Origin: Anaerolineae bacterium
GTDB taxonomy: Bacteria > Chloroflexota > Anaerolineae > Anaerolineales > Villigracilaceae
NCBI GenBank assembly: GCA_003130845.1
Contig: QEXW01000080.1
Location: 62,001-126,000 of the forward strand
Direction of reading: 5' to 3'
DNA length: 64,000 nt
Shown: positions 33,522 through 42,556 of the stretch, piece after piece
Layout: every line of letters begins with the position of its first letter
Numbering within the stretch: the first letter of the stretch is position 1
Position numbers and translations under genes: made by a program
Notes under the pieces: model-generated
What the model saw: the letters and a program-made list of their open reading frames with translations, nothing else
Told to the model about the DNA's origin: nothing
Database searches by the model: none

Positions 33522-34505
33522 ATGGACTTGTTGCTTTCAAACCTGCTAACCCCCATGGTATTGAGTTATCTACTTGGTCTGACGGCAGGCGCACTTGGTT
33601 CAGACCTGCGTGTACCAAAGCAGTTTTACGAATCGCTCACCATTTACTTGTTGTTTGCCATCGGGTTTAAGGGTGGCGGCGAAATCGCGCACACTGGGTT
33701 GGGTGCCATTGTCTTGCCTGGGTTAGCCAGTGTTGCTTTAGGCTTGTTCATTACAATGTACGCCTATGGCATTTTGCGAAAACTGGGGAAGTTCAATCGG
33801 GAGGATGCCTCCTCCATTGCCGCACATTATGGCTCGGTCAGTGCCGTGACGTTTGCCGCCGGCATCGCCATGCTTGATACGCTTCAAATTCCGTATAACG
33901 GTTTTATGAATGCCCTGTTGGCACTGATGGAATCACCCGCCATCATTTTGGGAGTAGTGCTAGCCGGTCGGGCGCGGCACCTGGCATCCACCAACGCCGA
34001 AAAACCCACCATAGACTGGGGGTTTTTCTTGCGCGAAGCCTTTATCAGTAAAAGTGTTGTGCTGCTCATCGGCGGCATGCTGATTGGTTTGCTTTCCGGC
34101 GAAAGCGGCTATCAGACCATGGAACCCTTGCTCATCACGCCGTTCAAAGCAGCGCTCAGCTTCTTTCTGCTGGAATTAGGCGTAGTGACTTCAGAACGAT
34201 TGGGAGATTTGCGCAAAGTAGGGCCGTTTTTGCTCGGCTTTGGCATTCTCCTACCCATTACGAACGGTATACTGGGCATTCTCACCGGCTGGCTGGTGGG
34301 GTTAAACATGGGTGGGGCGACTTTATTGGGCGCGCTGGCAGCCAGCGGCTCCTACATTGCCGCGCCCGCCGCCATGCGCGTGGCCGTGCCACAAGCCAAT
34401 CCAGCGCTTTCACTCACAGCAGTCTTGGCCATCACCTTTCCTTTCAACATCGCAGTTGGGTTGCCGCTCTACCTGAATATCGCCCGTTGGCTCTTCGGCG
34501 GGTGA
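33522..34505 (+). CDS. SbtA-type sodium-dependent bicarbonate transporter family protein
   Basis: This 327-residue protein has about ten hydrophobic helices in two inverted halves and resembles SbtA (DUF897). Visible family segments are LRVPKQFYESLTIYLLFAIGFKGG, cut here at 20: the LLFAIGFKGG core, AAHYGSVSAVTFAAG and GGATLLGALAASGSYIAAPAA. In cyanobacteria SbtA imports bicarbonate with Na+; in heterotrophs the substrate is less certain. The ATG at 33522 is preferred over a TTG three codons upstream because GGAGG lies at 33508-33512. No SbtB-like regulator is adjacent. Confidence 0.85.
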   Translation: MDLLLSNLLTPMVLSYLLGLTAGALGSDLRVPKQFYESLTIYLLFAIGFKGGGEIAHTGLGAIVLPGLASVALGLFITMYAYGILRKLGKFNREDASSIAAHYGSVSAVTFAAGIAMLDTLQIPYNGFMNALLALMESPAIILGVVLAGRARHLASTNAEKPTIDWGFFLREAFISKSVVLLIGGMLIGLLSGESGYQTMEPLLITPFKAALSFFLLELGVVTSERLGDLRKVGPFLLGFGILLPITNGILGILTGWLVGLNMGGATLLGALAASGSYIAAPAAMRVAVPQANPALSLTAVLAITFPFNIAVGLPLYLNIARWLFGG

Positions 34506-34515
34506 AAGCGCCAGG

Positions 34516-35958
34516 CTATTCCCCTTGGCCAAGCGAGTAGCCAGGCTGCCCATCGTACGTGTAAAGGTTCTCTGTTTTGATGACATCTAAGCCGGCAGCG
34601 GTCAGGCGTTGCAGCAAGGTTAATACGTCCGCGTATTGAATCTGGCTCGCCGCTGTGCGAAAGCGACAACGCCAATGGTCGGTGCAGAACGTTTCTGGCA
34701 ACCCCTCAGGATACACTTTAACCCCTCGATTGGTGACCAACGTCAAGGGCAACAAGTCTGTGGCCGCCAGTTCCAACCGCTTGCCTAGCAGATTGGGGTC
34801 CCGGCCGGCTTCGTCCCAATAGATAAAGACATCTACGCCCACCAGTTGCCGTTCGGCGGTTTTTTGGGGCTGGCGTCTAATTTGAATGGGGCGGTTTTGA
34901 TAGCGGACCGGCTTAAGCGTACGTGGTTGTTGACCCAAGCGCTCAATGACGGCCTGGGCAAACTCTTGGGTGCCAACTTCTCTGGTGCTTAGTTGTTCGC
35001 GGTAAACATCCGGCGTGTGAATGCCATCTTCCAACGTGCAAAGCCAGGCGTTTTTGATGCGTTCGCCCACTTCGCCATGCCCCAAATGCACCAGCATTTG
35101 CGTGGCTGCCACCAATAGACCCGAAGGATTGGCAACGCCTTTGCCGGCAATATCCGGCGCCGAACCATGCACGGCTTCAAACATGGCAAACTCCTGCCCG
35201 ATGTTGGAGGAAGCAGCAAATCCAATCGAGCCGGCCAACTGAGCCGCAATATCAGAAAGAATATCCCCGTATAAGTTCAAGGTGACAATCACATCAAACA
35301 ATTCTGGGCTAGAGGCCAAGCGCGCTGCGCCAATATCAATAATCTGGTGTTCGGCGCGAATATCAGGGTATTCCGCAGCGATTTCATCAAAGACCTGATG
35401 GAACAAGCCATCCGTCAATTTCATGATGTTGTCTTTGGTCATGCAGGTGACCTTGCGCCGGTCATAAGCACGGGCGTATTCAAAAGCATATCGAATGATG
35501 TTTTCGCTGCCAGGGCGCGTAATCAGTTTAAGCACTTGGGTCACTTCGGGCGTCTGACGGTGTTCAATGCCCGCATACAGGTCTTCTTCATTTTCACGAA
35601 TGATTACTAAATTCATGCCCGGATGCGCCGAAGCCACACAAGGACTGTATGATTTGCAGGGGCGGATGTTGGCAAACAGATTGAGCGTTTTGCGCAGCGT
35701 AACATTAACGCTCTTCATCCCCTTGCCTTGCGGCGTGGTGATGGGGCCTTTCAACATGCACCGACTACGGCGAATGGCTTGCCAGGCATCGGTTGGAATC
35801 CCAGAGGTATGGCCACGCTCATACGCCGCAAGCCCCACTTCGATAAATTCATATTCCAATGGCGCTTCTGCCGCCTGCAAAATGCGAATAACCGCCTCGG
35901 TAATTTCCGGGCCAATGCCATCGCCTGGTGCAACAACGACACGCTGCTTATTTTCCAT
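34516..35958 (-). CDS. icd: NADP-dependent isocitrate dehydrogenase, Thermus type
   Basis: This 480-residue protein belongs to the isocitrate/isopropylmalate dehydrogenase family (PGDGIGPEI near residue 12, NLYGDILSDIAAQ, AVHGSAPDIAGK). The first 330 residues are the catalytic domain. The last 130 form an extra domain (DVFIYWDEAGRDPN) that is found in the Thermus type of enzyme. It converts isocitrate to 2-oxoglutarate in the TCA cycle. Cofactor choice cannot be settled without alignment. TATAC-like -10 and an SD AGGAGCA lie upstream of the ATG at 35958. Confidence 0.88.
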   Translation of the reverse strand: MENKQRVVVAPGDGIGPEITEAVIRILQAAEAPLEYEFIEVGLAAYERGHTSGIPTDAWQAIRRSRCMLKGPITTPQGKGMKSVNVTLRKTLNLFANIRPCKSYSPCVASAHPGMNLVIIRENEEDLYAGIEHRQTPEVTQVLKLITRPGSENIIRYAFEYARAYDRRKVTCMTKDNIMKLTDGLFHQVFDEIAAEYPDIRAEHQIIDIGAARLASSPELFDVIVTLNLYGDILSDIAAQLAGSIGFAASSNIGQEFAMFEAVHGSAPDIAGKGVANPSGLLVAATQMLVHLGHGEVGERIKNAWLCTLEDGIHTPDVYREQLSTREVGTQEFAQAVIERLGQQPRTLKPVRYQNRPIQIRRQPQKTAERQLVGVDVFIYWDEAGRDPNLLGKRLELAATDLLPLTLVTNRGVKVYPEGLPETFCTDHWRCRFRTAASQIQYADVLTLLQRLTAAGLDVIKTENLYTYDGQPGYSLGQGE

Positions 35959-36053
35959 AGAATGCTCCTGTTTATGTCTCTCTGGCGAACCAATATCAGG
36001 CGCAAAGTATAACTCAAAATCACTCCTGGCCTGACGTCTCTATAGCGGATTGA

Positions 36054-37331
36054 GTGATACAATCAACCATTGAGAAGCACGCTCGTTTCCATATTCCTTA
36101 TCGCAAAAGGCTTCACAACGCCATGGTATATAACTTTAAACTATTCTGGCGCATGGCAATGCGCTCTTTTTTTGGTGCAAACCAGACTCATGCCCGTCTA
36201 ACTCGTAAACGTGTCATCTTTTTATTGTTGTTTTACTCCGTCTGGCCAGCCTGGACGGTCTTTACCTGGGCTTGTTTGTTGCTTGATGACCTGCTCTTTC
36301 CTGGTTATAAAAAGCAAGTCATTGAAAAACCGCTGTTCATCTTGGGCAATTTTCGCTCTGGTTCAACGTTTTTGCACCGCCTGCTTTCACGCGAGGCAGA
36401 AACCTTCACCAGTTTGCGCACCTGGGATATTTTCATCACCCCTTCGATTACACAGCGCAAAATTTCCGGGTTCTTTGCCGATGTAGACCGACGGCTAGGC
36501 AGTCCACTCAAACGCTTTCTGGTCAACCTAGACCGGCGCTCGCTGGGACAAATTCGCATTCATCGCATCAGTTTATTCGAGCCAGAAGAGGACGAGAACA
36601 TCCTGCTACACGCCTGGAGCACTTTCTTCTCGGTTGTGATGTTTCCCTTCTTCGAGGAAATGCCACCTTACCCATTTTTTGACGATGCCTTGCCTGCCAA
36701 AGAACGTCGGCGCATTATGGGCTTCTACCACTCACTGATTCAGCGCCATATTTATGCCGATGGCGGCAAACGGCACTTTCTCTCTAAGAATCCGGCGTTT
36801 AGTGCCAAAATCAAAACGCTGCTAGAATTCTTCCCTGACGCACGTATTTTATATTTGGTACGCAACCCGCTGGATATGCTGCCTTCCACCATTTCTTGGT
36901 TAAGTTACGCCACCAGTGTTTTTTGCACACCACGCACCAAGTATCTTTTTATCGAAGAAACGCTGGCGTTTACGCAATACTGGTATCGTCACCCACTGTA
37001 TTTCATAGATGCACACCCTTCCCCCAATTTCAAGATTCTTTCGTATGACGACCTGATCGAACGACCGCGCGAAATGATTAGCGAATTTTATCGGCAGTTC
37101 GGCTATCCCGAACATCCCGCGCTGGAGCGCATTGTTTCACAAGCGGTTGCCGAAACCCGCACCTATAAGAGCGACCATGAATACTCCTACGAGGCGATGG
37201 GCTTGACTCGCGCGCAAATTGTCGCTGCTTACCAAGATATTTTTGACCGATTCGGCTTCGATACCGGCGTGCCACTCACCAACTCAGCAGCCATCACGCT
37301 AGAACCACCCATCCCAGTGCCAGGGGATTAG
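36054..37331 (+). CDS. sulfotransferase family protein
   Basis: This protein of up to 425 residues has the PAPS-binding motifs of sulfotransferases: LGNFRSGSTFLHRLLSRE (5'-phosphosulfate loop, about residue 98-115) and LVRNPLDMLPS (3'-phosphate region). It would move sulfate from PAPS to a hydroxyl or amine of an unknown acceptor. One hydrophobic helix near residues 58-78 suggests membrane attachment. The start is uncertain: GTG at 36054 overlaps the probable -10 TGATACAAT (36055-36063), and the next ATG is at 36123. An in-frame ATT at 36069 lies where transcription should begin. A terminator follows. Confidence 0.8.
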   Translation: MIQSTIEKHARFHIPYRKRLHNAMVYNFKLFWRMAMRSFFGANQTHARLTRKRVIFLLLFYSVWPAWTVFTWACLLLDDLLFPGYKKQVIEKPLFILGNFRSGSTFLHRLLSREAETFTSLRTWDIFITPSITQRKISGFFADVDRRLGSPLKRFLVNLDRRSLGQIRIHRISLFEPEEDENILLHAWSTFFSVVMFPFFEEMPPYPFFDDALPAKERRRIMGFYHSLIQRHIYADGGKRHFLSKNPAFSAKIKTLLEFFPDARILYLVRNPLDMLPSTISWLSYATSVFCTPRTKYLFIEETLAFTQYWYRHPLYFIDAHPSPNFKILSYDDLIERPREMISEFYRQFGYPEHPALERIVSQAVAETRTYKSDHEYSYEAMGLTRAQIVAAYQDIFDRFGFDTGVPLTNSAAITLEPPIPVPGD

Positions 37332-37340
37332 GAAATGCTT

Positions 37341-37372
37341 GGGGCGAGAAGACAATCTCGCCCCGTTTATTT
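37341..37372 (+). terminator. terminator after the sulfotransferase gene
   Basis: GGGGCGAGA (37341-37349) pairs perfectly with TCTCGCCCC (37356-37364), followed by GTTTATTTAT. It lies between convergent genes; its right end touches the lgt stop codon. Confidence 0.8.
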
Positions 37373-38249
37373 ATCCAATTTTCTTGCCAGAAACCACATA
37401 GCGGTTAGGGAACTTCGGCCAAGGCAAACTAAGTTTTTCGGTCCGCCCCAATAACAACAAAATGCCAGCCAACGCCATCAGCGCGGAGACGAACATAGAG
37501 GTCGTAACAAACGTCCCAGGGAAGAGAATCGGTTGGTCAGGACGGAAGAATTCAATGAAGACACGCGCGGAACCGGCCAAAACCAGCCACCAGGCAAAAA
37601 CCGCGCCAGGCCGAAAGCGCTCTGGCCAGCGCCGGGCTGCCCACACCAGAGTCCCTGCCAAAAGTAGGTTCAAAATCATCTCGTAAGCAAAGACCGGATG
37701 AAAACGCGTGGTTTCAACCGGATAAACGCTCAAGTCCTGATAGGCGGGAATGCGGTGCGCAGCCTCGATTTTGATGCCCCACGGCAAATCGGTCGGCGGA
37801 CCATAGAGTTCTTGATTGATGAAATTGGCCGGTCGCGCCAGCGCTTGGCCAATCATTGTCATGGGGGCAACCGAATCCAAAAACAGCCACAAATCTAGCT
37901 GATAGTAGCGAGCATAAAAATAGAGCGCAATGGCGCCAAACAACAATCCACCAAAGAAATGCAAGCCACCTTCCCACACCGCTAGAATTTTGGCGGGGTA
38001 ATCCAGGTAATATGGGTTGCCGCCAATGGTGGCATTGACCACATACCATAACCGCCCGCCCAAAATGCCTGCCGGCAGCAAGAAGAGCATGGCATTCCAG
38101 ATGTGTTCGCCATTTTCACCACGCCGCTTCACTTCCTGTTCGGCCAGCCAAGCACCAACAGCCACGCCAAACATTACCAAGACACCATACCAGCGCAGGG
38201 TAAGCGTAAAACTCCCTAACTGAATTGAAAAAATGACCGGGTCCAACAT
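37371..38249 (-). CDS. lgt: prolipoprotein diacylglyceryl transferase
   Basis: This 292-residue protein with about seven membrane helices matches Lgt, which adds diacylglycerol to the lipobox Cys of prolipoproteins. The catalytic region HFFGGLLFG and the Lgt signature around ANFINQELYGPPTDLPWG are visible; the signature Gly-Arg-x-Gly is here Ala-Arg-Pro-Ala. The many lipoproteins in this window would be its substrates. TATAAT and TGGAGGTG precede the ATG at 38249. Confidence 0.92.
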   Translation of the reverse strand: MLDPVIFSIQLGSFTLTLRWYGVLVMFGVAVGAWLAEQEVKRRGENGEHIWNAMLFLLPAGILGGRLWYVVNATIGGNPYYLDYPAKILAVWEGGLHFFGGLLFGAIALYFYARYYQLDLWLFLDSVAPMTMIGQALARPANFINQELYGPPTDLPWGIKIEAAHRIPAYQDLSVYPVETTRFHPVFAYEMILNLLLAGTLVWAARRWPERFRPGAVFAWWLVLAGSARVFIEFFRPDQPILFPGTFVTTSMFVSALMALAGILLLLGRTEKLSLPWPKFPNRYVVSGKKIG

Positions 38250-38336
38250 TACACCTCCAAGCGGAAACTGGGCAAATTATACCCGTCAGGCCCAATTGTG
38301 GCGGGAATCTCTTATTTGCGCGCGAATCCCATTCTC

Positions 38337-38345
38337 TGCTACAAT
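38337..38345 (+). promoter_or_regulatory. extended -10 upstream of the aminopeptidase gene
   Basis: TGCTACAAT, about 70 bases before the ATG at 38419. A GGAAC-type weak SD lies near the start. Confidence 0.45.
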
Positions 38346-38418
38346 CAAAGCACAAGGCCGATAGATTGCCTCCCCCAAAGAAGTATTAGCCCAAAACCCA
38401 AAGGAACTTCATCACCCC

Positions 38419-39837
38419 ATGACTCTTAAACTGACTTTGACCGTATCGCAACAAGCCGAATTTTCTGGCTTGGTCATCACCCCAACACTGGCCCCCGAAA
38501 CCATCTCGCTCGAGACAGCCGGCAAAGAAGCAGGGGAAGTGCGCCTAAACGGAACGCAAGCCTGGCTCTCTTTGGGTCCGCAGAAGAAGCTCTCGTTCGA
38601 GTCCTTGCGCCAGGCCGGCGGGATGCTCGCCAAATGGCTCGCCAAAAACAACGTTCGCGAGGCCGGGCTAGAACTCCAACCCCTCTTTCGGCTCGGATTG
38701 CCGCCCGTTGGAGCAATCTACGCCCTGGCCGAAGGCTTATTCTTGGGTGCGTTTCGATTTTCAGCCTACAAATCGGAGCAAGAACAAAAAGAAGCGGTGT
38801 TGCGCCTACTCAGCGGTGGTCAGACCAGCCCTAGCCTAGAAGATGTAGAGCAAACCATCCGCAAGGCGGAAATCGTGTCCGAGGCGGTCAACCTGGCCCG
38901 TGCCTGGTCACACGAGCCGCCGAACACAATCAACCCGGTCACCCTGGCCGAACGAGTCCAAAACCTAGCGGCGGAAGTTGGCTTAAAATGCACGGTATTA
39001 GACGACCAACAATTGCGCGCATTGGGCGCTGGCGCAATGACAGCCGTTGGAAAAGGCTCAGAAACGCCGGCGCGGCTGATTATCTTAGAGCATGCCGGCG
39101 CAGGCGCAGAAAAACCGATTGCCTTGGTCGGCAAAGCGTTAACGATGGATACCGGTGGTTATTCCATCAAAACGACCGAGGGGATTGTTGGGATGAAGTA
39201 CGACAAATCCGGGGGCATGGCCGTCATTGGAACGATGCTGGCTGTGGCCAAATTGGGGTTAAAAACCCCCGTTGTCGGCGTCATTGCAGCAGCTGAAAAT
39301 ATGATTTCTGCCACGGCCTATCGCCCGGATGACATTTTGAAAGCGCTGAATGGGAAAACCATTGAAATCATCAGCACCGACGCCGAAGGCCGCCTGGTGC
39401 TAGCTGACGCTCTCACCTACACCGAGCGCACGTACCAACCGCGCGCAATCGTTGATATTGCGACTTTAACCGGCGCTGTGCTCATCGCATTAGGGTCGGT
39501 GCGCGCCGGATTAATGAGCAACAATGAAGAACTGGCCGAGGCGCTCTTTCAGGCTGGAGAACGCACGCATGAGCGGTTATGGCGACTGCCTTTAGACGAT
39601 GAATACTTTGAACAAATTAAGGGCGACGATGCAGACATCAAAAACAGTGGCGGACGCAAGGCCGGAACCATCATCGGCGGCATGTTTCTGAAACAATTTG
39701 TCAGCGAACAAACGCCCTGGGCACATATTGATATTGCCGGGGTGATGTGGGCCGAAAAAGACTTACCCTATTGCCCCAAAGGCGGCATGGGGTTTGGTGT
39801 ACGGTTATTTTTAGAATATCTGCAATCGTTAGGATAA
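38419..39837 (+). CDS. pepA: leucyl aminopeptidase (M17)
   Basis: This 472-residue protein has the M17 layout: an N-terminal macro-like domain (1-165) and a C-terminal two-zinc peptidase domain. The motifs are GKALTMDTGGYSIK and STDAEGRLVLADAL (the family signature is usually NTDAEGRL; the first residue here is Ser). It removes N-terminal residues from peptides in the cytoplasm as a hexamer. The length is close to the usual 480-500. The PRPP synthetase gene lies 81 bases downstream. Confidence 0.92.
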   Translation: MTLKLTLTVSQQAEFSGLVITPTLAPETISLETAGKEAGEVRLNGTQAWLSLGPQKKLSFESLRQAGGMLAKWLAKNNVREAGLELQPLFRLGLPPVGAIYALAEGLFLGAFRFSAYKSEQEQKEAVLRLLSGGQTSPSLEDVEQTIRKAEIVSEAVNLARAWSHEPPNTINPVTLAERVQNLAAEVGLKCTVLDDQQLRALGAGAMTAVGKGSETPARLIILEHAGAGAEKPIALVGKALTMDTGGYSIKTTEGIVGMKYDKSGGMAVIGTMLAVAKLGLKTPVVGVIAAAENMISATAYRPDDILKALNGKTIEIISTDAEGRLVLADALTYTERTYQPRAIVDIATLTGAVLIALGSVRAGLMSNNEELAEALFQAGERTHERLWRLPLDDEYFEQIKGDDADIKNSGGRKAGTIIGGMFLKQFVSEQTPWAHIDIAGVMWAEKDLPYCPKGGMGFGVRLFLEYLQSLG

Positions 39838-39918
39838 AAGACCGCTGACGCGCAATCAGAACTTTTTGGCTTCGCAGCCTATCATCCACAACCTTTGGGT
39901 CAAGCAAGGAGGCGGACG

Positions 39919-40905
39919 ATGAGCGAACATCCGATAGATGCGGGCGATGTGCGCTTCTTTTGTGGCCAATCGCATCCGGCTCTGGCGCAAGCCATTGCCA
40001 ACGATTTGGGTGTGCCGTTGGAGAAATCCTATTTCCGGCGTTTTAGCAACGACTGTATGGAAGTGCAATTAGGGGCCAGTGTGCGCTCGCGGAATGTCTA
40101 TATCGTACAATCGCTGGTGCGACCGGTCAGCGACCACCTGGTGGAACTGCTTATCATGCTGGATATTGCGCGCAGCGCCGGAGCAGCCAGCGTTCACGCC
40201 ATCCTGCCCTATTTTTCGTATGCGCGCTCCGATAAAAAAGACGCGCCCCGCATCTCCATCACAGCCCGCCTGGTGGCCGATTTGCTCTCTACCGCAGGTG
40301 CAACGCATGTGATGACCATGACCCTGCACTCACCACAAGTACACGGCTTTTTCAGCGTTCCGACAGATGTCTTGACCGCGCGCACCGAATTCGCTAGTTA
40401 CTTCAGGAATCGCAAATTGGAAAAGACCATTGTCGTTTCCCCCGATGTAGGTCGCGCCAAATCGGCCGTGCGTTTTGCCAATATGCTGGGCTTGCCGGCT
40501 GTCGCCGCCCATAAGGAGCGCATTTCCGATACTGAAGTTAAAATCGGCGGGTTACAAGCACGCTTGTTGCGCAAATACAAACGCGCCCTGGTGTATGATG
40601 ATGAAATTGCCACCGGCGGCTCGGTCTTGGAGGTGTGCAAAGCACTGGCCGAGGGCGGCATACAAGAAATTATCCCCATCTGCACGCACGGTGTCTTCAC
40701 AGCGCGAGCCTTAGAGCAATTGACAAACATGCCACAAATTCGCGAAATCGTCACCACCGATACCGTCCCCCCGCCAAGCGAACGGCCTGCGCATCTTACC
40801 ATCTTGCCGGTGGCCCCCATCTTCGGCGAAGCCATCTGGCGCAACGCCACACGTCAGTCTATCGGTGGCCTGTTCTCCTATTGGCAGGAACCAGAACATC
40901 TCTGA
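39919..40905 (+). CDS. prs: ribose-phosphate pyrophosphokinase
   Basis: This 328-residue protein has the two phosphoribosyltransferase-fold halves of PRPP synthetase. Visible motifs are FSYARSDKKDAPR (ATP loop, with S for the usual Q), MTLHSPQVHGFF, and the PRPP loop VYDDEIATGGS. It makes PRPP from ribose 5-phosphate and ATP for nucleotide and amino acid synthesis. AAGGAGG lies 8 bases before the ATG at 39919; an eight-codon upstream extension is less likely. Confidence 0.93.
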   Translation: MSEHPIDAGDVRFFCGQSHPALAQAIANDLGVPLEKSYFRRFSNDCMEVQLGASVRSRNVYIVQSLVRPVSDHLVELLIMLDIARSAGAASVHAILPYFSYARSDKKDAPRISITARLVADLLSTAGATHVMTMTLHSPQVHGFFSVPTDVLTARTEFASYFRNRKLEKTIVVSPDVGRAKSAVRFANMLGLPAVAAHKERISDTEVKIGGLQARLLRKYKRALVYDDEIATGGSVLEVCKALAEGGIQEIIPICTHGVFTARALEQLTNMPQIREIVTTDTVPPPSERPAHLTILPVAPIFGEAIWRNATRQSIGGLFSYWQEPEHL

Positions 40906-40961
40906 AACGCTTCGGTACATGGCTTCACCGACGACACAAAATTTGAAAAAAGGATGCTCGC

Positions 40962-41249
40962 ATGACTGCTTATGTGATTGTAGATATTACCGTCACCGAC
41001 CCAGAAGGCTATGCCGAATACAAGCAACTTGCCCCGGCCGCAGTGGCGCTGTATGGCGGCAAGTACCTTGCTCGCGGTGGTCAAACCGAAACGCTCGAAG
41101 GCGATTGGCAGCCCCAGCGGCTGGTGATTCTCGAATTTCCATCCATCGAGCAAGCCAAAGCCTGGCTCCATTCGCCGGAATATGCTCCGGCGCGCGCTCT
41201 GCGTCACCGCTACGCCCAATCGAACATGGTGGTGATTGAGGGGGTGTGA
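40962..41249 (+). CDS. DUF1330 family protein
   Basis: This 95-residue protein matches the DUF1330 ferredoxin-like fold (YVIVDITVTDPEGYAEY at the start; WLHSPEYAPARALRHRYA near the end). The family is widespread and has no settled function. The gene stands alone between prs and a convergent transporter gene; only 25 bases separate it from the latter and no terminator is seen there. Confidence 0.85.
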   Translation: MTAYVIVDITVTDPEGYAEYKQLAPAAVALYGGKYLARGGQTETLEGDWQPQRLVILEFPSIEQAKAWLHSPEYAPARALRHRYAQSNMVVIEGV

Positions 41250-41274
41250 GCGAAAAAACGCGTAAATCGCAAGG

Positions 41275-42555
41275 CTAACCCGTCTGCACTTTGCGCAGCA
41301 GCGCCCAAAACAAAAAGGCTGCCGCAAAGCGCCCAATGGATGAAAGAATGAAAATTAACTCATAGCCCCAAGCCGATTCAATCAGTGCGCTGCCCAATGC
41401 CGCACCGAGCGCTAAAGCAATGGTCATCACGACTTGGAAGATGGCCGAGTAACGCGCGCGCCGGTTTTCTGGCATGAAAACCAGAAGGAAATTGAACGAA
41501 GCCAGCTCGAACGCGCCCCAAAACAACCCGGCCAGCGAGTTGATGACCAACACATGCCACAATTGACCGGCAAACAGCCACAAGATGGGCAAAATTGGCA
41601 CAAGGAACATGCTGCCCATCTGCACCCGCGCCGGCCCCAAGCGGTCGGCTAGTTCGCCCATTTTGCGCTGAGTCAGCACGCGGGCCACGCTGGCGGCAAT
41701 GGTGGCTACGCCAATCATGGCTGCGGTGAAGCCCAGCTCCTGGGCCATATACACGTTGAAAAACGGCCCGGCGATATTGAGCGATAAGTTCCAGACCGCC
41801 ATGGTCAGGCAAAACTGAAAAAAGAGCGGCGAGGAGCGAAAATCATGCCAAACTTCGCGCAGAGAGAGTCGCATCTCGCTCTGAACCGGTTGGCTTCCTG
41901 CCGCATCCCGAATGCGCCAAAAGAAATAGGTGGAAATCATCCCCGTCACGAAAGAGAGTACCAGCGCCAGTTGGTAACCTTGAAGCGACCCAACCCGCGT
42001 GATAAATTCGCCCATCAGATAGGTGACGACAATGCTGGCAATGACCATGACGAAGTTACGTGACCCGAAATAACGCCCACGTCCTTCCATTGGCACAATA
42101 TCGCCGGTGATAGACATCCAAGCCGGAAAGGCCAGGTTTCCCGCTGCGCTACGAATCACACCCAGGGTAATGACCAGCCAAATGAGCGGCTGCCCACTGA
42201 GGGGTAGAGGGGCCAGCGCCATGAGTAAGAGCATGATGCGCGCCAACAAGCCGCCGTAAATGACGGTAAATTCTTTCCGGCGGCCATATTTTTCGACAAT
42301 AAAGGCCCCCGGCAACAACGCCAAGGCCGCAGCCAAACTCGAAAGCGAATTAAACCAACCAACTTGTGCCCCACTTGCGCCAATCGCGAGCAGATAGAGC
42401 GTCAGATAATTGATTGGAAACGTGTCACTCGCGGCAGCAAAGAGGCCATCGAACCAGTAACGATACAGATTACGGCGCGATTCCTCGGGCAAGCGGTTGG
42501 CCCAATCACCACCGGTGATGAACAAGCGGGCAGAATGTCGAAGTTTGGCAAGCAT
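41275..42555 (-). CDS. major facilitator superfamily transporter
   Basis: This 426-residue protein has about 12 membrane helices in two halves with a cytoplasmic loop near residue 200, as in MFS carriers (EKYGRRKEFTVIYGG is the A-like loop). The substrate is unknown. Its ATG at 42555 follows the stop of the upstream glycosidase-like gene after one base (TGA-T-ATG), so translation is coupled. A GTG at 42570 in the same frame overlaps that gene by 14 bases and is an alternative. The pairing hints at a carbohydrate-related substrate. Confidence 0.85.
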   Translation of the reverse strand: MLAKLRHSARLFITGGDWANRLPEESRRNLYRYWFDGLFAAASDTFPINYLTLYLLAIGASGAQVGWFNSLSSLAAALALLPGAFIVEKYGRRKEFTVIYGGLLARIMLLLMALAPLPLSGQPLIWLVITLGVIRSAAGNLAFPAWMSITGDIVPMEGRGRYFGSRNFVMVIASIVVTYLMGEFITRVGSLQGYQLALVLSFVTGMISTYFFWRIRDAAGSQPVQSEMRLSLREVWHDFRSSPLFFQFCLTMAVWNLSLNIAGPFFNVYMAQELGFTAAMIGVATIAASVARVLTQRKMGELADRLGPARVQMGSMFLVPILPILWLFAGQLWHVLVINSLAGLFWGAFELASFNFLLVFMPENRRARYSAIFQVVMTIALALGAALGSALIESAWGYELIFILSSIGRFAAAFLFWALLRKVQTG

Positions 42556-42556
42556 A

